A stretch of 48,668 bases of DNA from Maribacter sp. (GCA_024228355.1 JAAETN010000207.1:1-48668), one strand, 5' to 3'; shown: positions 33,462 through 42,563, counted from the stretch's first letter. Program-made: numbers and translations. The notes: generated from the sequence alone by a model not told the origin.

Positions 33462-35411
33462 ATGTACAGCATCCGTTACATTATCATATTGCTTTCTGTC
33501 TTCTCCGGTGCATCTGCACAATCGAGACTTGACTCCCTCTACACTATTTGGGAAGAACAAAATTCTCCTGATTCTATCAGAGCCATAGCGCTTCTCGATT
33601 ACATCTATGAGGGTCCATTTGCCACACGTCCGGATAGTGCCATCAATCTGGCCAAACGATTATATGAATTCACAAAAAAAACGGATTACAAAATAGGGAC
33701 CGTCGATGCCTTGAATTTGTCTGGATATACCTTTTTTAGGATGGGGGACTATCCTAAAGCTTTGGCATCCTACCAAGAAGGTTTAACACTTTCCGAAAAA
33801 ATTGAGTATAAGAAGGGCATTGCGGATATATCGCTTAGGACAGGATTTGTCTATCACGACAATGAGGATATTCTTAGCGCCTTAAAGCATTATGAAAGAA
33901 GCCTGAAGATTTACGAAGAGTTGGATGATCTTGACGGAAAAGGTATGGTTTATAATGAGCTCGGCAGCATTTATAGGGCAAAGGGGGATTTTGACAAGGC
34001 GCTGGACTATTATTCAAAAAGTATTGCGATTAATAAGGAGTATGATGACGAAATGGGCAATTCGGCCATGTACATCAATATTGGTAACCTCTACCTTGCC
34101 CAAGAAGATTATATAAAATCTCTTGACTATTTTCAGAAAGGTTTGATAATCGAAGAAAAGAAGAAGGATAAGCTGGGTATAGCTTCGGCGCTTGCCGGCA
34201 TTGGTAGCGTATATATGGAGCAAGGGAATAGCTCCGAGGCATTGGATTTTCTGCAAAGAAGCCTAAATATAAGTGAAGGCGTCAATGATACCCAGGGCAG
34301 TTCTAACACTATGTTGGTCATAAGCGATATTTTTCTTGACAAGGCCAACTACTCCAAGGCCATTAACTATTGTAAAAAAAGTTTGGCCCTAGCAAAGAGA
34401 GTTGGCGACCTGGGGGGGCAAGAAGACTCTTGCGCATGCCTCTACGAGGCTTATCGAGCTTTGGGCAATGCGAACAAGGCATTGGTCTACCATGAACAAA
34501 TGCTTGCCCTTGCAGATAGTGTACAATACGAGGAAACGGCCATAAAATTACAGCAGATGGAATTCTCCAAACAAGTAATGGCAGATAGCTTAATGCAAGT
34601 AGAGAAAGATATGGAAGTACAAATGAAACACCGGGCTGAGGTGCTTCGAAAAGACAAGAACCGAAATCTGGCCATTGGAGCAGGTCTTTTCTTCCTATTA
34701 CTCGCTATCGGTTTTTTCAGCAGATGGCGCTACGTAAAAAAATCACGGGCCATCATCAAAAAGGAGAAAGACCGCTCAGAGCATTTATTGTTGAACATCC
34801 TACCAGCTGAAATAGCAGAGGAACTCAAAGAGAAAGGCGAGGCTGCAGCACGCGATTTTGATCTGGTTTCTATTTTATTCACTGATTTTAAAGGGTTTAC
34901 TGAAAAATCGGCTACATTATCCGCAGCAGAATTGATAGGGGAAATAAATCATTGTTTCAAGGCCTTTGACCTAATATGTGAAAAGTATGGGGTCGAAAAA
35001 ATAAAGACCATCGGAGATGCCTATATGGCCGCTGGTGGACTTCCCGTTCCTTCTGGCGACTCTGTTCAAAACACTATCCTGGCCGCTTTGGAAATGCAGT
35101 CGTATATGAACGATAGAATCGCCGAAAAAGAGGCTGATGATGGTTTTACCTTTGAAATGCGGTTGGGTATCCATACCGGTCCGGTAGTGGCGGGAATCGT
35201 TGGTGTCAAGAAATTCCAATACGATATCTGGGGCGATACCGTAAATACGGCCTCGAGAATGGAAAGTAATGGATTTGTGGGCAAAGTCAATATCTCCCAG
35301 GATACTTATGAACTAATAAAGGAAGATCCGAAATTTACCTTTGAGCATAGGGGCAAGATTCAGGTCAAAGGAAAGGGTGCGATAGATATGTGGTTCGTAG
35401 AAAAGGCCTAA
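33462..35411 (+). CDS. TPR sensor-linked class III adenylate cyclase (transmembrane)
   Basis: I start at the ATG at 33462 (MYSIRYIIILLSVF); a TTG at 33438 would add eight residues. The protein has 649 residues: a signal peptide (about 1-20), then TPR repeats over about 75-345 that are probably outside the membrane, a coiled linker, one membrane helix (NLAIGAGLFFLLLAIGFFSRW) and a cyclase domain at about 465-649. The metal-binding Asp475 (LFTDFKGFT) and Asp519 (KTIGDAYMA) are present. The adenine-selecting Lys of VEKIKTIGD and Asp588 of YDIWGDTVN are kept, as are Asn595 and Arg599, so it should make cAMP. A periplasmic signal would control cytosolic cAMP; the ligand is unknown. Confidence 0.92.
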   Translation: MYSIRYIIILLSVFSGASAQSRLDSLYTIWEEQNSPDSIRAIALLDYIYEGPFATRPDSAINLAKRLYEFTKKTDYKIGTVDALNLSGYTFFRMGDYPKALASYQEGLTLSEKIEYKKGIADISLRTGFVYHDNEDILSALKHYERSLKIYEELDDLDGKGMVYNELGSIYRAKGDFDKALDYYSKSIAINKEYDDEMGNSAMYINIGNLYLAQEDYIKSLDYFQKGLIIEEKKKDKLGIASALAGIGSVYMEQGNSSEALDFLQRSLNISEGVNDTQGSSNTMLVISDIFLDKANYSKAINYCKKSLALAKRVGDLGGQEDSCACLYEAYRALGNANKALVYHEQMLALADSVQYEETAIKLQQMEFSKQVMADSLMQVEKDMEVQMKHRAEVLRKDKNRNLAIGAGLFFLLLAIGFFSRWRYVKKSRAIIKKEKDRSEHLLLNILPAEIAEELKEKGEAAARDFDLVSILFTDFKGFTEKSATLSAAELIGEINHCFKAFDLICEKYGVEKIKTIGDAYMAAGGLPVPSGDSVQNTILAALEMQSYMNDRIAEKEADDGFTFEMRLGIHTGPVVAGIVGVKKFQYDIWGDTVNTASRMESNGFVGKVNISQDTYELIKEDPKFTFEHRGKIQVKGKGAIDMWFVEKA

Positions 35412-35533
35412 TCCGCGACATTCTTTCGTCATGTATGTAAATTGTATAAATAATTACCTTCATGGAGGCAAAAGTCAATAATATGATCAAATCCTATCTT
35501 TATAGAAGTTTAAACATAAATGTGTGACAGATT

Positions 35534-36394
35534 ATGGAAAAACATAAAACAATTTTCATCACTGGAATTACAGGTAACCAAGGCGGTGCCGTTGCCAAGT
35601 ATTTATTGAATGACGACCATACGGTTATAGGCCTGACCCGCAATGCAAACTCCGAAAAAGCAAAACAATGGAAAGCCAAAGGCGTGACCCTTGTTGAAGG
35701 GGATCTCAGTGCGCCAGAAACTTTCCAAGACCAGCTTGACAAGGCTGATGCTATTTTTTTAGTGCAGGTGCTGCAAAAAAAAGAAAACGAGATCAATCAA
35801 GGGAAACGGTTCATCAATGCGATCAAGCCTCAAAACAAGCCGCATTTGGTGTATTCATCGGTTCTGGGGGCAGATCGGAATACAGGAGTTCCGCATTTTG
35901 AAAGCAAATTTGAATTGGAAAAATACATACATTCCAAAAACCTTCGACATACCATCCTGAGGCCTGCATCATTTTATGAAAATAATTTATACCCACAGGT
36001 CGCCAATGGTATTAAAAAAGGAAAATACGTTTCGCCCTTGAATAAAGACTGTAAACAGCAAATGATCGGTACCGATGATATAGGCAAGATCGCAGCCCAG
36101 GTAATTTCGGACGACGCTAAGTATCAGGACAAAACACTTTCCATCGCCACGGATGAATGGAAGATAGGCGATGTTCCAAAAGCTTTTTCAGAAGCCCTTA
36201 ATATCCCAGTAAAATTTAAAAAACTACCTGGCTTTATTACGCGTTTGGCGATGGGGAAAGACCTATCTAAAATGTTCAAGTATATGAATAAAAACGATTT
36301 TAAAGCGGTGGAAAACCTTCAAAACATAAAGGATGAATTCAGCATTACCGGAGATTTTAAAAGTTGGGCCAAAGAAAATTTTAAAGCCGATTAA
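35534..36394 (+). CDS. NmrA-like NAD(P)-binding protein (HSCARG type)
   Basis: The 286-residue protein begins KTIFITGITGNQGGAVAKYLL, an atypical short-chain dehydrogenase fold with the GxxGxxG nucleotide loop at about residues 10-16. The strand VTLVEGDLSAPETF and the pattern HLVYSSVLGADRNTGVPHF follow as in NmrA and HSCARG proteins, which sense NAD(P)/NAD(P)H or act as quinone reductases. The usual catalytic Tyr-Lys of true reductases is not obvious. It stands alone, after 122 bases free of genes. The role is unknown beyond nucleotide binding. Confidence 0.85.
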   Translation: MEKHKTIFITGITGNQGGAVAKYLLNDDHTVIGLTRNANSEKAKQWKAKGVTLVEGDLSAPETFQDQLDKADAIFLVQVLQKKENEINQGKRFINAIKPQNKPHLVYSSVLGADRNTGVPHFESKFELEKYIHSKNLRHTILRPASFYENNLYPQVANGIKKGKYVSPLNKDCKQQMIGTDDIGKIAAQVISDDAKYQDKTLSIATDEWKIGDVPKAFSEALNIPVKFKKLPGFITRLAMGKDLSKMFKYMNKNDFKAVENLQNIKDEFSITGDFKSWAKENFKAD

Positions 36395-36467
36395 GCATAA
36401 TGATTAAATTCTTCAGACTTATTCAGCGGGGTGCTGTTCTTTATATAATATCGTTGATGTAATTCAA

Positions 36468-37439
36468 ATGGACAAACAACAGATCATAGCATGGTTGCTT
36501 AAAGGAGATGTTTCAATTCAGTATCAGGTTTATCGGGATTTGTTGGGAAATGACCGAAAGGATCTACAAGACAGAATTGCCACTGAAGGGTGGGGAAAAC
36601 AATTTCTATCCAAACGAAGGCCTGATGGGCATTGGGGGCAAAGGTTTTATCAACCCAAATGGACATCATCCCATTACACCTTATTGGACCTTCGCAATCT
36701 AAACCTGGCTCCCTGGAATGAGGAAATGAAAGAAACCATTGAGATAATATTGAACACCTCCAAGGCAGTAGATGGGGGTATTCGATTGGGCCCCTCGACA
36801 TCGGTTCATAGCGATGTTTGTGTAAATGGAATGTTTTTGAATTATGCGGCTTACTTTCAAACCGATGAACAACATTTGCACTCGGTTGTGGACAGTATTC
36901 TACACGAAGTGATGCCCGATGGCGGTTTCAATTGTAGAACAACAAGAAGTGGAGCGGTTCATAGTTCATTGCATTCAACCTTATCCTGTCTTGAGGGATT
37001 AATGGAGTTTATTAAAGGAGGGTATACCTACCGGATTGAAGATCTAAAAATTGCAAAGGAGTGTGCGGAAGAGTTTGTACTCTTGCACCAATTGTTTCTA
37101 TCAGATCGAACAGGGGAAATTATAAAAAATGATTTTCTTAGATTATCTTATCCTGGGAGGTGGAAATATGACATTTTAAGGGCCTTGGATTATTTTCAAT
37201 ACTCAAAAAAGGTATGGGACTATAGAATGAAACCGGCGGTTGATGTCTTGTTAAAAAAACGAAACAGGGACTTAACTTGGAACGTACAAGCAAAGTATGC
37301 TGGTAAAGTACACTTTGATATGGAAATCGCCGGAAAACCAAGTAGGTGGAACACTCTTAGGGCCTTACGGGTATTGAAGCACTTTAAAATTGACCAGCCC
37401 CCGGCCTTGAATACTTTATCCAATGAGTTAAAGACCTGA
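36468..37439 (+). CDS. Alpha-alpha toroid (prenyltransferase/squalene cyclase-like) protein of unknown function
   Basis: The 323-residue protein has no signal peptide. It shows repeated helical units with short turns (DGHWGQRFYQPKW, DGGIRLGPST, DGGFNCRTTRSG) resembling the QW-type turns of the squalene cyclase/prenyltransferase toroid. No catalytic DxDD motif of a cyclase is visible, so it may bind rather than cyclise. The N-terminus reads MDKQQIIAWLLKGDVSIQYQVYRDLL. It is 73 bases after the NmrA-like gene on the same strand. I do not know its function. Confidence 0.7.
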   Translation: MDKQQIIAWLLKGDVSIQYQVYRDLLGNDRKDLQDRIATEGWGKQFLSKRRPDGHWGQRFYQPKWTSSHYTLLDLRNLNLAPWNEEMKETIEIILNTSKAVDGGIRLGPSTSVHSDVCVNGMFLNYAAYFQTDEQHLHSVVDSILHEVMPDGGFNCRTTRSGAVHSSLHSTLSCLEGLMEFIKGGYTYRIEDLKIAKECAEEFVLLHQLFLSDRTGEIIKNDFLRLSYPGRWKYDILRALDYFQYSKKVWDYRMKPAVDVLLKKRNRDLTWNVQAKYAGKVHFDMEIAGKPSRWNTLRALRVLKHFKIDQPPALNTLSNELKT

Positions 37440-37538
37440 TAGTGCACTCTCTATTTGACAGTTAAATCAATAAACATAAATCACTGTTAATCAACGCTTA
37501 AAATTTGTATCTATCAGTTTTTTCGATTATCTTTTACC

Positions 37539-37913
37539 ATGATTAAAACAGAAAAATTGGAGAACAAGGAATTCCTGGAAAAATCGATACACCATTTGGA
37601 AGCTACTGGCTTTGAAAGTATAAAAGCAGATATTGAAGGTTATGAAACCCCAAAATCCTATGCGAAAATAGGGAGTGATATAAAAATCACCCCTGATATT
37701 GTGGCGCTTAAGAATGGGATGAAATATTTTTTTGAAATTAGCCTTAAATCTGAAAAGCCTCTCTTGTTAAAATCAAAATGGTTGTTTTTGGATGCGCTGA
37801 GCCGTTTAAAATCGAATAGGTTCCGGATAATAACCACAAAAGGGCATTATAAATTCACTGAAAATATGTTGGAAGATATTAATCTTACCAATAAATCGCC
37901 TATCCGGATTTAG
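37539..37913 (+). CDS. Small protein resembling a PD-(D/E)xK nuclease fold
   Basis: The 124-residue protein has no signal peptide and is Lys- and Glu-rich. The stretch KITPDIVALKNGMKYFFEIS, then SLKSEK, resembles the PD...ExK-like core of restriction-endonuclease folds, although the spacing to the lysine is not canonical. The next strand (RFRIITTKGHYKF) fits the fold. I believe I have seen relatives in many flavobacteria without a known function, but this is memory, not a search result. It is convergent with the acetyltransferase gene. Confidence 0.6.
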   Translation: MIKTEKLENKEFLEKSIHHLEATGFESIKADIEGYETPKSYAKIGSDIKITPDIVALKNGMKYFFEISLKSEKPLLLKSKWLFLDALSRLKSNRFRIITTKGHYKFTENMLEDINLTNKSPIRI

Positions 37914-37926
37914 CAATAGACTTCCT

Positions 37927-38370
37927 TTACTTTTTAAGCATGCCTATATGGGGAATACCATCTTCCAAATATTCCTCACCTACTTCAATAAACCCTAGGG
38001 AATGGTAGAATTTCCTTAAATAAGTCTGAGCGGAAAGATGTATTGTTGTTGTGTTCAAATGTTCCCGAACGGCTTTAATAGAGGCAATCATTATTTCGTG
38101 GCCAAAACCGTACTTACGCTCTGCTATTTTTACAACTACCCTTCCAATGTTAGCCTCTTTAAAATAATCGCCGGGTTTTAGTATTCTTGTGTAGGCAACT
38201 ATGCTATTATTCTTTAATCCCAATACATGGAGCGCTTTTTGGTCTTTGGCATCTAAATCCTGATATGCACACTCTTGCTCCACAACGAATACTTCAGAAC
38301 GCAATTGTAGTATGCCATACAGTTCATTTACTGAAAGTTCATCGAATTTCTTTACACTAATATCCATCAT
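37927..38370 (-). CDS. ElaA-like GNAT family N-acetyltransferase
   Basis: The 147-residue protein has the GNAT fold in the ElaA arrangement: LRSEVFVVEQECAYQDLDAKD at the N-terminus, IGRVVVKIAERKYGFGHEIM with the acetyl-CoA loop (here RKYGFG), and FYHSLGFIEVGEEYLEDGIPHIGM at the end. ElaA-type enzymes have no agreed substrate. Its ATG overlaps the stop of the CDF gene by one base (TAATG on the minus strand), so translation is likely coupled to the metal exporter. Confidence 0.9.
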   Translation of the reverse strand: MMDISVKKFDELSVNELYGILQLRSEVFVVEQECAYQDLDAKDQKALHVLGLKNNSIVAYTRILKPGDYFKEANIGRVVVKIAERKYGFGHEIMIASIKAVREHLNTTTIHLSAQTYLRKFYHSLGFIEVGEEYLEDGIPHIGMLKK

Positions 38371-39275
38371 TAGTCTTGAACAATAATTTGTTTAGCATCA
38401 CATTTACCAAATTCCGGTTGAATATTAACATGGTTAATACCAAATTTATGATACATCTCTTCTTCAATCTGATTCAATACAATATCAAATTCAGATATTT
38501 TTATATCCTTAAGAAAGTCAATATGTGCTTCAAGATGAACCTCATCTTCGTTCAACTGCCAAATATGAATATGGTGCACATTTTTTATAGGATCTATTTT
38601 ACCAATGGTTTCCACAATATTTTGAACATGAATGGAGCTGGGTGTAAACAACATTAAAACCCTGGTTGACTCTTTTAAAAGATCATAGCCCATATAAATC
38701 AAGTACAGGGCAATGGCCAATGTCAAGGCTGAATCTACCCAATACATTTGAAAAAACTTCATCAGAAGACCACCAATCAATACCGCAACAGATGCCATCA
38801 TATCTGTAAATAAGTGTAGATATGCTGATTTCATGTTCATGTTTTTTTCAGCGTCCTTTTTAAGTAATAAAACACTGAATCCGTTTGCTAGGATACCCAA
38901 TAATGATAACCAAATAACCAAATTAGATTCTATTTCCTTTGGAGTCATAAAACGCTCAAAGGCCTCAATAATCAAGAATATTGCGACAATAATCAAGGTT
39001 GCGGCATTTACGAAGGCAGCTATAATCTCCGCTCTTTTATAACCGAATGTTTTGTTGATAGAAGCCTTCTTTTTAGAAAGCACTGTTGCTATGTAACTAA
39101 TAATAAGTGATAGAACATCACTAAAATTATGAAGGGCATCGGATAATAATGATAAACTACCCGATATCAATCCTCCAATTACCTGTGAGACAGTAATAAG
39201 GATATTAAGAAGAATTGAAATTATAAGGTTTTTACCTTTTAGGTCGGTATGGGAATGGTTGTGGTTGTGTGCCAT
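38370..39275 (-). CDS. Cation diffusion facilitator (CzcD/ZitB-type) metal exporter
   Basis: The 301-residue protein begins with a His-rich cytosolic stretch (MAHNHNHSHTD), typical of zinc-handling CDF proteins, followed by about six membrane segments. The metal site pattern is visible: SLLSDALHNFSDVLSL in helix II and HLFTDMMASVAVL in helix V. A cytosolic C-terminal domain with HHIHIWQLNEDEVHLEAHI follows. CDF proteins export Zn2+, Co2+ or related ions using the proton gradient. The stop overlaps the start of the acetyltransferase gene. The metal is likely zinc, by family only. Confidence 0.95.
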   Translation of the reverse strand: MAHNHNHSHTDLKGKNLIISILLNILITVSQVIGGLISGSLSLLSDALHNFSDVLSLIISYIATVLSKKKASINKTFGYKRAEIIAAFVNAATLIIVAIFLIIEAFERFMTPKEIESNLVIWLSLLGILANGFSVLLLKKDAEKNMNMKSAYLHLFTDMMASVAVLIGGLLMKFFQMYWVDSALTLAIALYLIYMGYDLLKESTRVLMLFTPSSIHVQNIVETIGKIDPIKNVHHIHIWQLNEDEVHLEAHIDFLKDIKISEFDIVLNQIEEEMYHKFGINHVNIQPEFGKCDAKQIIVQD

Positions 39276-39330
39276 ATCTTAATAAATGCAATAGATAAAA
39301 AAAATTCAGCCACTTCAAGTAAAAATACAT

Positions 39331-39762
39331 TTATGAACAAGCTATTTTTTCAATACGGCGCTCATGCCTACCACCCTCAAATTCAGTTATTAGAAAAACC
39401 TTTACCATTTCCAATGCTTGAGGCAGTGAAATGAATCGCGCCGGTAAACTTAAAATATTAGCATCATTATGTTCGCGCGCCAATTGTACAAGTTCTTTAT
39501 TCCAACAAAGTGCAGCTCTTATCTTTTGATGTTTATTCGCAGTCATAGAAGCTCCATTACCACTACCACAGATGATGATTCCGTAATTAACGTTCCGTTC
39601 TTCAACATCTTTGGCAACTGGATGAATAAAATCAGGATAATCAACACTATCGGTACCATCGGTACCATAGTTGCTTACCTCAATATTCATTGACTTCAAA
39701 AGACCTATTATAGCCAACTTGTATTCAGTTCCAGCGTGATCATTTCCTATTGCTATTTTCAT
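39331..39762 (-). CDS. rpiB: Ribose-5-phosphate isomerase B
   Basis: The 143-residue protein has the RpiB/LacAB pattern: MKIAIGNDHAGTEYK at the start, GTDGTDSVDYPDF, then IIICGSGNGASMTANKH with the active-site Cys65 region, and a C-terminal EGGRHERRIEKI with the phosphate-binding Arg residues. It interconverts ribose 5-phosphate and ribulose 5-phosphate in the pentose phosphate pathway. It is transcribed away from the AT-rich spacer and separated by 55 bases from the CDF gene. Its promoter (39784-39812) overlaps a DnaA-box-like word. Confidence 0.96.
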   Translation of the reverse strand: MKIAIGNDHAGTEYKLAIIGLLKSMNIEVSNYGTDGTDSVDYPDFIHPVAKDVEERNVNYGIIICGSGNGASMTANKHQKIRAALCWNKELVQLAREHNDANILSLPARFISLPQALEMVKVFLITEFEGGRHERRIEKIACS

Positions 39763-39783
39763 TTTATAAGAATGGGTTTATTA

Positions 39784-39812
39784 CAAATGTACAAATACAT
39801 TGTTATTCACAA
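39784..39812 (-). promoter_or_regulatory. rpiB promoter
   Basis: On the minus strand TTG (39810-39812) is followed after 18 bases by TACATTTG (39784-39791), matching the Bacteroidota promoter TTG-N17-23-TAnnTTTG. It lies 22 bases before the rpiB ATG. Its -33 part overlaps the DnaA-box-like word at 39803-39811. Confidence 0.6.
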
Positions 39813-39866
39813 CAATTGCGAAGTAAAGTCGTTATTTGTTTTGAATGTTATCAAATACATTGTTAT
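39792..39866. repeat. 15-base direct repeat pair upstream of rpiB
   Basis: CAAATACATTGTTAT occurs at 39792-39806 and again at 39852-39866, exactly 60 bases apart. Each copy leads into a DnaA-box-like word. The 60-base period is close to six helical turns, so proteins bound at both copies would face the same side. Confidence 0.75.
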
Positions 39867-40130
39867 CAACTTACAAATATTACTTGTTAACTTGTTTATA
39901 AATAAGTAAAAAAAGTAGTATTAAAATTTTGTTTTTAATCTTCTAATTTGTCTTACAAAACAATTAGGTAAGAAAAGAATTTACTTCTAAAATAATAACA
40001 GAAAGATATTAAGTTAATTCTTTTCATAGTTAACAATAAAGCTAACTTAACTTATCAATAAATTTGTGTTGAAATAGGTTATTAATATTAGTTAATAACA
40101 ATTATAAAAGTCTGATTAATAAGACAGATA

Positions 40131-40146
40131 ACATCTAATAAGATGT
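40131..40146. repeat. Short inverted repeat inside the rpiB-rnr spacer
   Basis: ACATCT at 40131-40136 and AGATGT at 40141-40146 form a perfect six-base inverted repeat with a four-base centre (AATA). There is no T-run, so it is not a terminator; it might be a protein-binding site. Chance occurrence is possible. Confidence 0.35.
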
Positions 40147-40373
40147 CAATAAACTACTAAAGTGATTCAAAAGTATTTTCTGTACATTTTTTTATCCCTA
40201 CTATCAACATACTATCATAAACAACATTTTGTTTTTTAATTGATTAAAGAAAAATATAATATATGTTATATATGTTGATAACCTATATAACACGTAAATA
40301 AAACTTAAAGGAAAATATATAGAATGAAGCTAATGGATTATAATTTGTAATTTTCCGCCCAAATGAATTTTTA

Positions 40374-42563
40374 ATGTCGAAAAAGAAGAAGAAAGCTAGA
40401 AACCATAGAAAAAACGAGATCACAAAAGGAATATTCACAGTACTTGAAAAAGAACCTAAAAAAAGCTTTACTTATAAACAAATTGCCGCAAGAATAGGGG
40501 TTGTAGACGCAAACGAGCGTAACCAATTGATAAAAAGACTTACCCAACTTAAGGAAACCAAAAGAATCTTAGAGGAAAACAGAGGTCATTTTAAAGCTGT
40601 TGCATCAACAAAAACCTACCACACAGGAACAGTTGATATTACTAGTAGGGGAAATGCCTATATCGTTATCGAAGGAATGGAGGAAGATGTGTTCGTTCCT
40701 TTCAATAAATTAAAGAAAGCTTTTCATAAGGATACCGTTGAGGTGTATATTTTTCCAAGAAGAAGCGGTAAGAAATTAGAGGGAGAAATAACTAAGGTTA
40801 TTGAAAGAAACAAGACCACTTTCGTGGGTGTTGTTGATATGCAAAAAACCTTTGCTTTTGTAAGACCATCTGATTTTAGAATGTATACTGATATTTTTAT
40901 TCCAAGGGATAATTTAGGTGCTGCTAAAAATGGTGATAAGGTGGTTGTTGAAATTACGGAATGGCCAGATAATACAAGTTCACCATTTGGTAATATTACC
41001 TCTATTTTAGGTAAACCAGGGGAACATCATACTGAAATTCATTCCATTTTAGCCGAATATGGGCTACCTTATGAATTTCCATTTGAAGTGGAACAATATG
41101 CAAATACTTTGGACACTTCTATAAAAGCTGGGGAAATTGTCAAAAGAAGGGATATGAGAGAGGTGCTTACCTTTACTATTGATCCCAAGGATGCCAAGGA
41201 TTTTGACGATGCACTTTCATTTGAAATCCTTGAAAATGGCAATTATGAGATTGGAATTCATATCGCCGATGTTTCGCATTATGTGAAACCAGATACTATT
41301 TTGGATGATGAGGCTTATAATAGGGCAACTTCAGTTTATCTTGTTGATCGAGTTGTACCAATGTTACCTGAGGTACTATCAAACAATGCGTGTTCTTTGC
41401 GACCCAATGAAGAGAAATACACTTTTTCAGCCATTTTTGAATTGGATGAAAATGCCATAGTTAGGAATCAATGGTTCGGTAGAACAGTTATCAATTCCAA
41501 TGAACGTTTTGCTTACGAGGAAGCCCAATATATTATTGAAAATGGCAATGGTAGTATTCCAGAAGAAATATCAATTAGAAGTGGGTCATATTCCGTTTCC
41601 AATGATGTTGTAAAATCCACATTAACTTTAGATAAGTTGGCTAAAATAATGCGTTCCAAAAGAATGGAACAGGGTGCTATTTCATTTGATAAGGTTGAAG
41701 TAAGGTTCAATTTAAATGAAGACAATGAGCCTCAAAGTGTTTATTTTAAAGAAGCTAAGGACGCCAACAAGTTAATCGAGGAATTCATGTTATTGGCGAA
41801 CAGAAAAGTGGCTGAATTCATTGGTAAACAAAAACCAAAGAAAACATTTGTATATCGTATTCATGATGACCCCAATGAAGAGAAATTAATAGCTTTAAAC
41901 GGAATAATATCAAGGTTCGGGCACAAACTAAACTTCAGGGATAAAAAATCCATCAGCGCCTCTTTAAACCAGCTTCTAGATGATGTAAAGGGCCAGAAAG
42001 AACAGAATTTAGTAGATACCTTGGCTATTCGAAGTATGAGCAAGGCTATTTATACCACTGATAATATTGGGCATTATGGTCTGGCTTTTGATTATTACTC
42101 CCATTTTACGTCTCCTATACGCCGTTATCCCGATGTTATGGTGCATAGATTACTTCAACACTATTTAGAGGATGGTAAATCGCCTAAAGAAGAAATATAT
42201 GAGGACAAATGCAGACATTCCTCTGATATGGAAAATTTAGCGGCCAATGCCGAACGGGATTCCATAAAGTACATGCAAATAAAATTTATGCAAGATCATC
42301 AAGACAAGGAATTCGTCGGGGTCATTTCTGGGGCCACCGAGTGGGGAATTTATGTTGAGATTATAGAAAATAAATGTGAAGGCATGGTTAGGATACGGGA
42401 TATAAAAGACGATTATTATATCTTTGATGAAAAACAATACGCTATTGTTGGCGAACGGACCAAAAAAACGTACCAGTTAGGGGATGAAGTGATAGTAATG
42501 GTAAAAAGTACAGACCTAATAAAACGCCACCTAGACTTTACGCTCATCGGAAAGAACGAATAA
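40374..42563 (+). CDS. rnr: Ribonuclease R
   Basis: The 729-residue protein is a full-length RNase R. It has a basic N-terminus (MSKKKKKARNHRKNE) and a helical domain, two cold-shock-like domains (TYHTGTVDITSRGNAYIV, TTFVGVVDMQKTFAF), and the RNB catalytic core with the metal-binding aspartates in FTIDPKDAKDFDDALSF and the conserved SPIRRYPDVMVHRLLQHY. A C-terminal S1 domain follows (EFVGVISGATEWGIYVEI). It degrades structured RNA 3' to 5' in the cytosol. The gene is divergent from rpiB across the AT-rich spacer and is followed after 60 bases by the head-GIN gene. Confidence 0.97.
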   Translation: MSKKKKKARNHRKNEITKGIFTVLEKEPKKSFTYKQIAARIGVVDANERNQLIKRLTQLKETKRILEENRGHFKAVASTKTYHTGTVDITSRGNAYIVIEGMEEDVFVPFNKLKKAFHKDTVEVYIFPRRSGKKLEGEITKVIERNKTTFVGVVDMQKTFAFVRPSDFRMYTDIFIPRDNLGAAKNGDKVVVEITEWPDNTSSPFGNITSILGKPGEHHTEIHSILAEYGLPYEFPFEVEQYANTLDTSIKAGEIVKRRDMREVLTFTIDPKDAKDFDDALSFEILENGNYEIGIHIADVSHYVKPDTILDDEAYNRATSVYLVDRVVPMLPEVLSNNACSLRPNEEKYTFSAIFELDENAIVRNQWFGRTVINSNERFAYEEAQYIIENGNGSIPEEISIRSGSYSVSNDVVKSTLTLDKLAKIMRSKRMEQGAISFDKVEVRFNLNEDNEPQSVYFKEAKDANKLIEEFMLLANRKVAEFIGKQKPKKTFVYRIHDDPNEEKLIALNGIISRFGHKLNFRDKKSISASLNQLLDDVKGQKEQNLVDTLAIRSMSKAIYTTDNIGHYGLAFDYYSHFTSPIRRYPDVMVHRLLQHYLEDGKSPKEEIYEDKCRHSSDMENLAANAERDSIKYMQIKFMQDHQDKEFVGVISGATEWGIYVEIIENKCEGMVRIRDIKDDYYIFDEKQYAIVGERTKKTYQLGDEVIVMVKSTDLIKRHLDFTLIGKNE

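Larger units (their letters stand above)
39763..40373. other. AT-rich spacer, candidate replication origin (oriC)
   Basis: This 611-base gap between divergent rpiB and rnr holds no gene and is very AT-rich. DnaA-box-like words are TTATTCACA at 39803-39811 (exact match to TTATnCACA), TTATCAAAT at 39848, TTATCAACT at 39863, TTATCAATA at 40052, TTATCCCTA at 40192, CTATCAACA at 40201 and TTATCAACA on the minus strand at 40273-40281. Two 15-base direct repeats, at 39792-39806 and 39852-39866, carry the first and third. An almost pure A/T tract at about 40235-40300 could be the unwinding element. This fits an origin, but near-matches occur by chance in AT-rich DNA; dnaA is not in view and I cannot compute skew. 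Confidence 0.4.
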
